Below, piece after piece: positions 1 to 6,751 of a stretch of 9,243 bases of DNA; the stretch's first letter is position 1, and each line of letters begins with the position of its first letter. Below the pieces are notes generated by a model. The model ran no database searches. It was not told the origin of the DNA and saw only the letters and a list, made by a program, of their open reading frames with translations. The translations under genes were made by a program, and so were the position numbers. The stretch spans positions 11,977-21,219 of the forward strand of contig DYJQ01000010.1 in the NCBI GenBank assembly GCA_020723045.1. Reading direction: 5' to 3'. Origin of the DNA: Candidatus Micrarchaeum sp. (GTDB lineage: Archaea > Micrarchaeota > Micrarchaeia > CAILAH01).

Positions 1-85
1 AATGGCAAGGATTGAGAAGAAGATATGACCGGAGTATTTTGATTTTGAGTGCAGGGTGCTTGAGAAGAAAAACTTTCAAGTAATA
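1..85. other. left edge, no supported gene
   Basis: This 85-base stretch lies beyond the 3' end of the tyrosyl-tRNA synthetase gene. On the plus strand one frame is open from the edge to a TGA at 26-28 (codons for MARIEKKI) and another is open to a TAA at 81-83. Either could be the tail of a convergent gene, but both are too short to choose between. No tRNA-like or repeated structure is visible. Confidence 0.3.
62..74 (-). terminator. T-rich terminator after the TyrRS gene
   Basis: On the minus strand, about 12 bases after the TAG stop of the synthetase gene, there is a pyrimidine run (AGTTTTTCTTCTC). Archaeal RNA polymerase commonly terminates at such T-rich tracts without a hairpin. Assigned from base composition and position only. 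Confidence 0.35.
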
Positions 86-1120
86 CTACTCATCAGGATA
101 TGCTTCCTTAACCAGCCCCTTCATATTCCCGCTTGCAAAATGCTCCCGCACCGGCCCCAACAGTACGCAGAACTCACCCGCAACGGCATTCTTTAGGTCC
201 ATTGGATGGACTGCCCTGTTTTTGTATGCAGACTCTAATTCATGATAGCTTGCAAACTCAACATTACCGCCGAACTTCTCCGGCCTCTTTATCACAAACC
301 GCCTGCCTTTCTTCTCCAGCAGTGGGAACAAGACGATTCTGCAGAGTGCGAGCACGCCATTATCCTCCACCTCGCCCGCAGGGCAGAACGCCTTTGAGAA
401 CTTTTTCATTATCTCCTCTTCACTGTCTAACAAGTCTATCTTCGACTCCGGCTCTGAAGAACTCATCTTCCCGCCAGAGAGGCCGGGCACCATCGGATTC
501 ATGAGATGTATCCTCTTCTTATAGCCTATCTTTGGGAGATATTCGGCCGCGAACATGAATATCTTCCTCTGGTCAACACCGCCGAATTGCGCATCCACCC
601 CGAGATACTCCTCATCGAGCGCCTGTAGCAGGGGATAGAGCAGGCCCCCAATCTTAGGAGATTCGACCTGTTTAACCACCTCACTGCCAGCCTTCTTTGC
701 ATCATGCTCTGTAGTTATAGCCGAGAGCCTGTACACATCTAATGTGTACTCCCTGCTTAGCTGTACATCCGTCCCAACTACAAACTTCAGCTTTGAGAGG
801 TCAGCACCCGTAATCATAAGCAGTTGCTTTATCACATGCTCATAATACTGTGTCCTTTTCTCAAGCAGTTCCCATGATGTCTTCATATTATCCAGGTATG
901 CGTGCAGGTCTGCGAACAATACAGTAACCTCACACCCTGCCTCAAGAAAATCAGCTATCTTCATCATGGGCACGAAATAGCCGATGTGCGGCCTGCCAGT
1001 AGTTGCAGTGCCCAAATAAACTTTTAGGTTCCTCTTAGCCAGTATCTCCCTTAATTCCGCTTCGCCAACAACTTCTTGCAGGTTCCGTGTTATAATTTCA
1101 TATTTCCGTTCTGCATCCAT
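86..1120 (-). CDS. tyrS: tyrosyl-tRNA synthetase (archaeal/eukaryotic type)
   Basis: Cytoplasmic class I aminoacyl-tRNA synthetase that activates tyrosine with ATP and charges tRNA-Tyr. The 344 residues hold a Rossmann catalytic domain with the HIGH-type motif HIGY at 45-48 and KMSSS at 218-222, followed by the C-terminal tRNA-binding helical region. Tyrosine-pocket residues known from the archaeal enzyme are present: Tyr35, Tyr162, Gln166, Asp169 and Gln184. Stretches such as FADLHAYLDNM, DAQFGG and NPMVPGL closely resemble, from memory, the human cytoplasmic enzyme, but there is no appended EMAPII-like domain. The length is normal for the archaeal family. The ATG start has a TATA-like box centred 26 bases upstream and no Shine-Dalgarno sequence, so the message is probably leaderless. 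The gene lies 45 bases downstream of cdc6 on the same strand with its own promoter. The family assignment is certain. Confidence 0.97.
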   Translation of the reverse strand: MDAERKYEIITRNLQEVVGEAELREILAKRNLKVYLGTATTGRPHIGYFVPMMKIADFLEAGCEVTVLFADLHAYLDNMKTSWELLEKRTQYYEHVIKQLLMITGADLSKLKFVVGTDVQLSREYTLDVYRLSAITTEHDAKKAGSEVVKQVESPKIGGLLYPLLQALDEEYLGVDAQFGGVDQRKIFMFAAEYLPKIGYKKRIHLMNPMVPGLSGGKMSSSEPESKIDLLDSEEEIMKKFSKAFCPAGEVEDNGVLALCRIVLFPLLEKKGRRFVIKRPEKFGGNVEFASYHELESAYKNRAVHPMDLKNAVAGEFCVLLGPVREHFASGNMKGLVKEAYPDE

Positions 1121-1141
1121 GGGTTATGTTAGGATAAAAAT

Positions 1142-1150
1142 GCTTATAGA
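1142..1150 (-). promoter_or_regulatory. TATA box for the TyrRS gene
   Basis: TCTATAAGC on the minus strand is centred 26 bases before the ATG at 1120. That spacing puts transcription initiation at or next to the start codon. The T-rich sequence just downstream (ATTTTTATCC) may also help terminate cdc6 transcripts. Seen by eye; not tested. Confidence 0.5.
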
Positions 1151-1165
1151 TTTAGCAAGGCGCAC

Positions 1166-2209
1166 TCACTGCCCCTCCCTTAATCTTATTATCCTCGTCT
1201 TCCCTTTCCCAACCACCTCTTCAATCGTGATGATGCCCGACTCCTCAAGCTTGGCAAGATGGTTGCGTAGGGTCCTTTCATTTATTTCCTTCATCTTCCC
1301 GTAGAGCTCCCCGCTTTTTATCTCCCCCCTCTCTTTTAGAAGTACAATTATCCTTTTCTCCACATCGCCCAGCACAACCTCTGCCTTCTCAACCTTTGGG
1401 ACAAAACTCTTCTGAGCCGCCGCCTCTTTTGCACACTCAACAGTCAACCTGTCCAGGCCCCTCTTTTCACCTATCCTTCCAGCAGAGAGCAACAGGCTTA
1501 TCCCCAACCGCGCATCCCCATTATTATTGTACGCATGCGCCGCAATGAGGCCAATTGCATCATCATCAAAATTTGTAAAAGCAAGCCTCGCCCTCTCCAG
1601 CAGGATCTGTTTCAGTTGCGGTGCAGTGTATGCCTTGAATTCAATATCCTTATTCACAACCGAGCTCCTTATCCTTGGGTCGAGCCCCATCACCAGCTGG
1701 AAGTCATTCACAATCCCAACCACGCTTATCTTTGCCCCGTACACCTCATTCATCCTGCTTATATCATAAAGAACATCACCGTGCCCACTCGCAACAAGCC
1801 TATCGAGCTCATCGAGCACTACCACCACAAACAACCCCTTCTTCTTTGCGATCTCCGCAGTTCTGGAGATGATATCCTCAACAGCGCCCCCCCTTACAGG
1901 TGAGATATAACCAACCATTCTTGCAACCTCTCCAAGCACACCATACCTCGTCCCCATATGCCAGCAGTTGATATATGCTATCCTCACCTTCCCAGAAAAT
2001 TCCTCCAGTTGCCCGATTACATACTTGAGCACAGCACTCTTTCCCGTACCCGGCGGCCCGTAAATGAGTAGGTTCTCAGGTTTCCTGCCGTTCAACGCAA
2101 ACTTGAAATTGTACGCAATATCTTCAATCTCCCTCTCCCTCCCCGGCAACCTGTCGGGCAGGAATTCAGGGAGCAGGACATTTTCATTCTTTATTAGTTC
2201 ATTATTCAC
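1166..2209 (-). CDS. cdc6: Orc1/Cdc6-type replication initiator AAA+ ATPase
   Basis: Archaeal origin-binding protein that recognises replication origins and loads the MCM helicase. In order: a short N-terminal strand with the LPGREREIED box at about 21-30; Walker A GPPGTGKS at 51-58; Walker B VVVVLDELD at 128-136; sensor 1 around Asn168; an arginine-finger segment DPRIRSS at 178-184; sensor 2 GDARLG at 231-236; and a C-terminal winged helix at about 283-345, with a turn-helix pattern (ERTLRNHLAKLEESGI) and a GKGKTR wing. At 347 residues it is somewhat shorter than the roughly 400 common in the family, mostly in the linker and winged helix. The start codon is GTG: an in-frame TGA 18 bases upstream limits extension, and a TATA-like box sits about 28 bases before it, so the message is probably leaderless. 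Whether it is the main initiator or an extra paralogue cannot be told here. Confidence 0.93.
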   Translation of the reverse strand: MNNELIKNENVLLPEFLPDRLPGREREIEDIAYNFKFALNGRKPENLLIYGPPGTGKSAVLKYVIGQLEEFSGKVRIAYINCWHMGTRYGVLGEVARMVGYISPVRGGAVEDIISRTAEIAKKKGLFVVVVLDELDRLVASGHGDVLYDISRMNEVYGAKISVVGIVNDFQLVMGLDPRIRSSVVNKDIEFKAYTAPQLKQILLERARLAFTNFDDDAIGLIAAHAYNNNGDARLGISLLLSAGRIGEKRGLDRLTVECAKEAAAQKSFVPKVEKAEVVLGDVEKRIIVLLKERGEIKSGELYGKMKEINERTLRNHLAKLEESGIITIEEVVGKGKTRIIRLREGQ

Positions 2210-2230
2210 ACGTATATTTCGAGCTCACAG

Positions 2231-2244
2231 TTTTTATTATTTAG
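2231..2244. promoter_or_regulatory. shared TATA-like element between cdc6 and the antiporter remnant
   Basis: The AT-rich block TTTTTATTATTTA lies between the divergent starts. Its centre is about 28 bases from the GTG of cdc6 and about 26 bases from the ATG of the plus-strand ORF at 2263, so one element could serve both directions. A GGGGGAAG run follows at 2244-2251 on the plus strand. Judged from composition and spacing only. Confidence 0.4.
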
Positions 2245-2262
2245 GGGGAAGAGAACTAGCAC

Positions 2263-2619
2263 ATGGCGCTCCTGGTGACAGAGATAATCGCGCTTATCGG
2301 TATACTGCTATTCATAGGGTTTCTAGCCGAGCTTCTACTCAGGAGATTCTCAGTACCCAGCACGCTGATTAACGGGATAGTTGGCGCGATAGTAGGGGGC
2401 ACATCCTCCCACATAATAATGCCGCTCATAAACGGGTCCAGTGTGCACCACAAAGTAAAAGGCCTTGTGTCGCTGGAGTCAATCTCAACCGATGTGCTCA
2501 GCATAGTGTTTGCGATGTGCCGCGGTCAGAAGGATGACTCGCCGAAAACCGGCTGGTTTGGGTATAAGACGATCCCCTGTTCATCAATTAGCTTGAACGG
2601 CACCATCTTTCTCATATGA
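2263..2619 (+). pseudogene. remnant of a cation/proton antiporter, internally deleted and truncated
   Basis: The 118-codon ORF is not a complete protein. Residues 4-27 form a membrane helix followed by RRFSVPSTLINGI, which fits the start of a CPA-type (NhaP/Kef-like) antiporter. Residues 41-85 (GAIVGGTSSHIIMPLI, then VKGLVSLESISTDVLSIVFAM) read like the fourth and fifth helices of the same family, where a GGTSS...P turn is followed by a helix with an ESxxxD core. About 90 residues normally lie between these blocks, so an in-frame internal deletion is inferred. After residue 85 the similarity stops, the frame enters the antisense of the KaiC-like gene (from 2526), and the remaining about 30 codons look like chance. 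The half-dozen or more helices needed for transport are absent. The family assignment rests on remembered motifs. It could instead be a genuine small membrane protein. Confidence 0.55.
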
Positions 2620-3272
2620 TTCGTGCCCCTCATCTTGACGACTTCAAGCGCAAAATCGCGTATCTCCTTCCTGCGTATTGAATGCACTGCGATAAAACCA
2701 TCAGCAAGGAATTCTGCACCGAACCTTGCCTTCATATCGCCCTGGGGTGTTATCTCGCCTTCTGATGTGAGCAGTGCAGTCACACCCCATTTCTTTATGT
2801 TGTTGAACAACTGCAGTATTGAAAGCCGTCTCTTGTACTCATTTTCAAAGAGCAGTGCAAAAGATGTTACGGAATCTATGACAATTCTCTTTATCTTATA
2901 GTCTCTCACCACATCCTCGATTATTGTGCCGTCATTGAAGAACTTCTCGACCTCGTGCGGCTGGTACTGCATGAACCTGAACTTCCCCTCCTTTTCAAGC
3001 TTCTCAAAATCCCAGCCAAACCTCTTCATGTGCCTGTATACCTGCCCCCGATTCTCTTCAAACGTGATGTATAGGCCGGCTTCGCCGTAATTGACTGCAC
3101 CGTTATAGAGGAACTGGAGGGCGAGTGTGCTCTTTCCCGCACCCGCTTCAGCCGCGACCATCATTATAGACTGCCTCTCGAACCCGCCCTCAATCATACT
3201 ATCAAAACCCTCAATTCCCGTGGGCACTCTGGAGCCATCATTCTTTCTTTCTGCCATATAACGTTCCCTCAT
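2526..3272 (-). CDS. single-domain KaiC-family RecA-like ATPase
   Basis: RecA-superfamily ATPase with one KaiC domain (248 residues), of the kind common and mostly uncharacterised in archaea. It opens with the family signature RVPTGIEGFDSMIEGG (15-30). The Walker A motif is AEAGAGKST (41-49), with alanine in place of the usual first glycine. A glutamate pair follows in FEE (71-73), as in KaiC. Walker B is RIVIDSVTS (129-137, Asp133), and the late KMRGTNH segment (213-219) is typical of the family. It is the last gene of a Roadblock/small protein/KaiC unit: the upstream TGA directly abuts this ATG (AAGGAGTGAATG), which points to translational coupling. A second ATG at residue 6 (3257) has better spacing from a GAGGG and could be the true start. 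The role is probably as an ATP-dependent switch or signalling ATPase; the substrate is unknown. Confidence 0.88.
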   Translation of the reverse strand: MRERYMAERKNDGSRVPTGIEGFDSMIEGGFERQSIMMVAAEAGAGKSTLALQFLYNGAVNYGEAGLYITFEENRGQVYRHMKRFGWDFEKLEKEGKFRFMQYQPHEVEKFFNDGTIIEDVVRDYKIKRIVIDSVTSFALLFENEYKRRLSILQLFNNIKKWGVTALLTSEGEITPQGDMKARFGAEFLADGFIAVHSIRRKEIRDFALEVVKMRGTNHMRKMVPFKLIDEQGIVLYPNQPVFGESSF

Positions 3273-3461
3273 TCACTCCTTGTTTATTATGTTGACCACA
3301 AGGTCCTTATTTCCTACGATTTTTGTGAGTCTCTCAATATAAATCTCCCTAAACCTGCCCTCATTTGCCTTATCCTTGAGTATCTCAAGCCCTATAGTCT
3401 CCGCTACCCGCCCAAATATCCTTTTTGCGTTTTGAATCATCTTTTTTGGGTCTGAAACCAT
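3273..3461 (-). CDS. uncharacterised 62-residue protein between Roadblock and KaiC genes
   Basis: I do not recognise this protein. From the ATG at 3461 it has 62 residues. It is mildly basic, predicted largely helical (DPKKMIQNAKRIFGRVAET, then ILKDKANEGRFREIYIERL), and ends in a hydrophobic VVNIINKE tail. It has no signal peptide, membrane segment, cysteines or obvious DNA-binding motif. The ATG is preceded by GGGGGT five bases upstream, which makes it a better start than the in-frame TTG at 3467 that overlaps the previous gene's stop. The gene follows the Roadblock gene by two bases and abuts the KaiC-like gene, so the three are almost certainly co-translated. A role as adaptor or partner of one or both neighbours is inference from context only. 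Confidence 0.7.
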   Translation of the reverse strand: MVSDPKKMIQNAKRIFGRVAETIGLEILKDKANEGRFREIYIERLTKIVGNKDLVVNIINKE

Positions 3462-3463
3462 GC

Positions 3464-3835
3464 TCAACCCCCTAAAATCTCAGCAATCCTCTTGCTGCTC
3501 TTTTCCATACTCAGGAGCACCAAGCCGAGGTTTGCATCTTTGCCAACAAGACAAGCCAGTATTGCAAGCCCACCGGCACCCGTTGCAACCAACTTCCCAT
3601 CTGCACTTTCTACGATCACTTGGCCGAACTCGCCAAGCTTCAGCTCACTGACAGACGTCTCAGCTGTACCGACAAGGGCAGCAGTCATTGCAGCAATCGT
3701 TCTGGCATCAACATAATTAGGCATATCGCTCGCAACCATTAAGCCATCCCTCCTAACGATTGCGCTTGCATCAATATCGCCTACTTTGCGCAGCTCTGCT
3801 AGTATTGATTCCAGTTCTTGTCTTTTTTCAGCCAT
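3464..3835 (-). CDS. Roadblock/LC7 domain protein
   Basis: Small dimeric Roadblock/LC7 (MglB-like) fold protein of 123 residues from the ATG at 3835. Visible family features are an N-terminal helix (ELESILAELRKV), the strand ASAIVRRDGLMVAS with the turn typical of the family, the helix RTIAAMTAALVGTAETSV, and strands GQVIVESADGKLVATGAG and NLGLVLL, ending in a C-terminal helix. Such proteins usually dimerise and regulate small GTPases or other NTPases; no GTPase is encoded in this window. It leads the operon with the 62-residue protein and the KaiC-like ATPase, so the ATPase is the obvious candidate partner (inference). The preceding GTG at 3838 is also in frame. A GGGGGCG six bases before the ATG may serve as ribosome-binding site. 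The family call is firm; the function is not. Confidence 0.88.
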   Translation of the reverse strand: MAEKRQELESILAELRKVGDIDASAIVRRDGLMVASDMPNYVDARTIAAMTAALVGTAETSVSELKLGEFGQVIVESADGKLVATGAGGLAILACLVGKDANLGLVLLSMEKSSKRIAEILGG

Positions 3836-3874
3836 CACGTCGCCCCCGTACTCTCTCCTTTAGCCTATTTTCCG

Positions 3875-3885
3875 CCATATAAAAG
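3875..3885 (-). promoter_or_regulatory. TATA box for the Roadblock/KaiC operon
   Basis: CTTTTATATGG on the minus strand is centred about 45 bases before the Roadblock start. That would give a short leader of roughly 20 bases containing a G-rich ribosome-binding site. It is back to back with the promoter of the membrane-protein gene. Confidence 0.5.
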
Positions 3886-3898
3886 ATATAGTTAAAGA

Positions 3899-3906
3899 TT
3901 TATAAA
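3899..3906 (+). promoter_or_regulatory. TATA box for the small membrane-protein gene
   Basis: TTTATAAA lies 36 bases before the ATG at 3938 and implies a leader of about ten bases that includes the AAGGGTG ribosome-binding site (3926-3932). It is the plus-strand half of the divergent promoter region with the Roadblock operon. Confidence 0.55.
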
Positions 3907-3937
3907 TAAACAGTGCTATTTAGTTAAGGGTGTGAAA

Positions 3938-4312
3938 ATGGCTACTAAGAAACGAAAACTCAAGAAGGCTGGACGGGGACGGGTGCGAAAAGCCGTGAAG
4001 GCCGCCAAGAAGCCGAAGATTACTTCTGAAGAGAAGAAGATTATAGAGGAAATAGAACCCATAGTTGAGAAGGATGTGGAGAAAGAGATCGAGAAAGAGG
4101 TAAAGGAAGAGGTGAAGGAGCTCATTGAAGAGGAAGAGGAGGACAACATGCTCAAGATCGCTGTGAGTGTCATTCTCAGCACGATTCTGACTGCCCTCTT
4201 CGCGGGAGCCATCTGGTTCTTCAACCCAATCCCACTTTCTCAGATAACACTCGTTTCAATTGTTGTGTGGATCATCATAACAATCATTGTCTACTTCTTC
4301 CAGAGCAAGTAA
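3938..4312 (+). CDS. small membrane protein with basic tail and acidic helix
   Basis: I do not recognise this 124-residue protein, but its architecture is clear. Residues 1-28 are strongly basic (MATKKRKLKKAGRGRVRK and more Lys/Ala), resembling histone-like tails. Residues 31-69 form an acidic helix in which V43, V47, I51, V55, V59 and I63 recur exactly every four residues. Two membrane helices follow, about 71-95 and 103-121, with a short NPIPLSQ turn between them. With both membrane helices at the C-terminus, the charged half is probably cytoplasmic. The ATG at 3938 is preferred over the in-frame GTG at 3932 because AAGGGTG is correctly spaced before it. It is divergent from the Roadblock/KaiC operon and upstream of rtcA, which has its own promoter. 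A membrane anchor that binds a nucleic acid or an acidic partner is possible but speculative. Confidence 0.8.
   Translation: MATKKRKLKKAGRGRVRKAVKAAKKPKITSEEKKIIEEIEPIVEKDVEKEIEKEVKEEVKELIEEEEEDNMLKIAVSVILSTILTALFAGAIWFFNPIPLSQITLVSIVVWIIITIIVYFFQSK
4064..4123 (+). repeat. degenerate 12-base repeats coding an EK-rich helix
   Basis: Five consecutive, imperfect 12-base units (of the form GTGGAGAAAGAG) encode the four-residue periodic helix of the membrane protein. The coding strand is almost all purine here. Low-complexity growth by slippage or selection for the charged helix would both explain it. Confidence 0.6.
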
Positions 4313-4318
4313 TTCTAT

Positions 4319-4326
4319 TTTATATA
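4319..4326 (+). promoter_or_regulatory. TATA box for rtcA
   Basis: TTTATATA is centred 28 bases before the rtcA ATG, the spacing expected for a leaderless transcript. No Shine-Dalgarno sequence precedes the start. Confidence 0.6.
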
Positions 4327-4328
4327 TT

Positions 4329-4339
4329 TGTTTTTTCTT
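4329..4339 (+). terminator. T-run terminator after the membrane-protein gene
   Basis: TGTTTTTTCTT follows the TAA of the membrane-protein gene by about 17 bases. It lies between the rtcA TATA box and the rtcA start, so termination and the next initiation would be interleaved. Confidence 0.4.
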
Positions 4340-4350
4340 GAAATAAGCAC

Positions 4351-5349
4351 ATGCTCGAGATTGACGGTTCCTACTTAGAGGGAGGGGGCCAGATATTGAG
4401 GACTGCACTCTCACTAGGGTGCATACTCAACATGCCTTTTCACATCACAAACATACGTGCGAATAGGCCTAAGAAGGGCCTTCTCCCCCAGCACCTCACC
4501 GCAGTCAACGCAGTGGCCAGAGTCAGCAATGCAATAGTGAGCGGCAATAATTTAGGGTCGACAGAACTTTACTTCGAGCCAAAGACCGTTGTTGGCGGGC
4601 AGTATGATTTTGATATCGGGACTGCGGGTTCATGCACTCTATTGATGCAATCAATCCTGCCGGTGCTTCTGTACGCGGACGGTAAGAGCAGCATCACTGT
4701 AAAAGGAGGAACGCACGTAATGAAATCGCCATCATATGAATATTTTGAGCACTGCTTTCTGCATAACGTGCGGAGTATGGGGGTAGACGCGAGTGCAATG
4801 ATGGAGAGGCCCGGCTTCTATCCTCAAGGCGGCGGTGTGGCCGTGCTGGACATCACTCCCTCAAAGCCAAAACCGTACAACTTTACTGAGCGGGGCGTGC
4901 AGGTGCATGAGCGTGCATATATCATTTCATCAAACCTGCCTGCACACATCAATGAGAGGGAGGAGAGGTATCTAGCGGGTTCGCCTAAGCACAAATTTAC
5001 TGTTGATAAACGCAATTATGAGAAAAGCCAGAGCACTGGCAATGCACTGGCTCTTATATGCGAATTCGAAAACTACTGTGTAGGGGCAGATGGCCTCGGC
5101 CAAGTTGGAAAACCCGCCGAGAAGGTGGCTCGCGATGTGCTCATGCAGTATGAAGAGGAACTAGCTGGGAATGCACTAGACCACAATATGGTGGACCAGC
5201 TCCTGCTTTACATCGCGCTTGCAGGCAAAGGTGCGATAAGATATGATAAGTTGTCTGGCCATGCGCGTACAAACATGTATGTGATATCACAATTCACCGG
5301 GAGAGAATTTGAGATAGATGAAGGCAAAAGAGAGATAACCTATGCCTAA
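4351..5349 (+). CDS. rtcA: RNA 3'-terminal phosphate cyclase
   Basis: Converts an RNA 3'-terminal phosphate into a 2',3'-cyclic phosphate through an adenylylated-histidine intermediate; it acts in cytoplasmic RNA repair or processing. The 332 residues match the family length. Family blocks are the opening DGSYLEGGGQILR (5-17), the NRPKKGLLPQHL segment (38-49), GTAGSCTLLMQ (90-100), RPGFYPQGGG (153-162), and the C-terminal DQLLLYIALA (282-291) followed by GHARTN (303-308). His304 is the expected AMP-accepting residue. The insert domain lies at about 180-275. The ATG is set by the DGS block four residues in, and by a TATA box 28 bases upstream. The gene ends only nine bases from the convergent thiI stop. 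RtcB ligase is not in this window. Confidence 0.96.
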   Translation: MLEIDGSYLEGGGQILRTALSLGCILNMPFHITNIRANRPKKGLLPQHLTAVNAVARVSNAIVSGNNLGSTELYFEPKTVVGGQYDFDIGTAGSCTLLMQSILPVLLYADGKSSITVKGGTHVMKSPSYEYFEHCFLHNVRSMGVDASAMMERPGFYPQGGGVAVLDITPSKPKPYNFTERGVQVHERAYIISSNLPAHINEREERYLAGSPKHKFTVDKRNYEKSQSTGNALALICEFENYCVGADGLGQVGKPAEKVARDVLMQYEEELAGNALDHNMVDQLLLYIALAGKGAIRYDKLSGHARTNMYVISQFTGREFEIDEGKREITYA

Positions 5350-5358
5350 TTTGAGGCC

Positions 5359-6687
5359 TTACTTCCTTTTTGTTCCAATGCACTTGTATCCTAATGCGCG
5401 CAGTATCTCGCATTCTCTTGATGCCCTCACCCCCTCTTTGCATACGATCACATAGAATTTTGTCCTGTCGAGCCTGTCAATATCTATTTTTTCCCTGTCG
5501 ATATCTATGGTTATGCTGTCATTTTCGGGTATGTTGGGTGCGTCTTGGCGGACCGCCTCTTTTGTAACTATAGTTACATCCATCCCTTCCACCACCCTCT
5601 TTATTTTTTCATATTCCTTCTCCATCACCCACTCCTCCGCCGCGGTTTTCACACCCCCCTGTGAGATGTTGCAAAGCTCTCCAACACAAACTGATGCATT
5701 ATACGTGCCGATTCTTTTGGCAACCTCTATAGTTTCCTCTTTATCAAACGCAATGATGGGCCGTATGAATAACATCTTGCTGTCCCCCTCTATCACTCCC
5801 ATATTCTTTATTGTCTGTGTTGATACCTGCCCTATACTCTCACCCGTTACAACCGCACTCGCGCCAATATTCCTGCATAACCTCTCTGCCAACACATAGA
5901 ACGCCCTCTTAAGCACAACCTGCCTGTAAGAGGGCATTACACACTTCTTTATTTCATCTACGAGCCTGCTTCCATCTACGACGTAGAAGCCCAAATCTTT
6001 TCCGTGAGACCACACATCCACAAGCCCAGCGTACACTCTATATACATTCGCGAGTGTTTCCTCTCCTCCAAGGTTTACATACAGAAATGCCGGCCTGCAC
6101 CCGCGTTTCATAGCCATCCATGCAGCCACTGGCGAGTCAATCCCGCCAGAGAAGAGCACTACCACATCACCAGCCGACCCTATTGGCAGGCCTCCCGGCC
6201 CGCGCACCACTTCATCATAAACATAAACCTCCGCATTCCTCACATCCACCACTATCTCAACATCATAATGCTTCAGGTCCACGCTGCCGCCAGCCCTGCG
6301 TACATGCTCCCCAACCACTCTCTGCACATCCATCGATGTAAACCCATGCCTTCCAACCCTTCTTGCAGTTATCCTGAATTTCTTATCCTTTACTTTTTGT
6401 GCGTACATCCCTGCAATTTCTCCTCCCAATTCTTCGAGTGATGTGAGCCTCATCCTTCTAGCCCTTGCATAATACTCAACCCCAAACACAAACCTGATTT
6501 TTTCCATGAGCAGGCGCATGTCAGCCTCACGTTCAGGCTCGAGCACTAATTTGTTTTGTCTCATTCCCGCTTTGAACCGTGCCCCGCATGCAACAATATT
6601 CTCTATTAGTAGTTTCTCAAACCTCTTCCTTGTGGCAGTGCCTTTCAGGCCTATCTCTGAATACGCTGCAAGAACGAGCTCATCCAT
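5359..6687 (-). CDS. thiI: tRNA 4-thiouridine synthetase ThiI with short rhodanese-like tail
   Basis: Adenylates tRNA uridine 8 and replaces oxygen with sulfur to make 4-thiouridine; in some organisms it also serves thiazole synthesis. Numbered from the ATG at 6687 (442 residues): ferredoxin-like N-terminus opening with YSEIGLKG, a THUMP domain at about 55-160, and a PP-loop ATPase with SGGIDS (180-185) and GESIGQVSTQT (282-292). Cys339 aligns from memory with the E. coli PP-loop cysteine (C344). The last about 70 residues resemble a rhodanese domain lacking its middle: ENDSITIDID, then YVIVCKEGVRASRE with Cys416 in the position of the sulfur-carrying cysteine. Most archaeal ThiI proteins lack this domain. 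A GTG at 6705 and an ATG at 6702 are also in frame, but a TATA box 27 bases before 6687 favours the shorter form. Divergent from the amidotransferase-Dph6 gene and convergent with rtcA. Confidence 0.93.
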   Translation of the reverse strand: MDELVLAAYSEIGLKGTATRKRFEKLLIENIVACGARFKAGMRQNKLVLEPEREADMRLLMEKIRFVFGVEYYARARRMRLTSLEELGGEIAGMYAQKVKDKKFRITARRVGRHGFTSMDVQRVVGEHVRRAGGSVDLKHYDVEIVVDVRNAEVYVYDEVVRGPGGLPIGSAGDVVVLFSGGIDSPVAAWMAMKRGCRPAFLYVNLGGEETLANVYRVYAGLVDVWSHGKDLGFYVVDGSRLVDEIKKCVMPSYRQVVLKRAFYVLAERLCRNIGASAVVTGESIGQVSTQTIKNMGVIEGDSKMLFIRPIIAFDKEETIEVAKRIGTYNASVCVGELCNISQGGVKTAAEEWVMEKEYEKIKRVVEGMDVTIVTKEAVRQDAPNIPENDSITIDIDREKIDIDRLDRTKFYVIVCKEGVRASRECEILRALGYKCIGTKRK

Positions 6688-6708
6688 GCATAATGTCGGC
6701 ATCACAAT

Positions 6709-6722
6709 CCTAATAAATATTA
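6709..6722. promoter_or_regulatory. near-palindromic bidirectional TATA element, thiI and fusion gene
   Basis: CCTAATAAATATTA contains the near-palindrome TAATAAATATTA. It is centred about 27 bases from the thiI ATG at 6687 and about 36 bases from the plus-strand ATG at 6752. Only 64 bases separate the two start codons, and no other AT-rich box is present, so one element probably directs both divergent genes. Confidence 0.5.
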
Positions 6723-6751
6723 ATCGGCATAGCTCTCATCAGTGTCTTTCG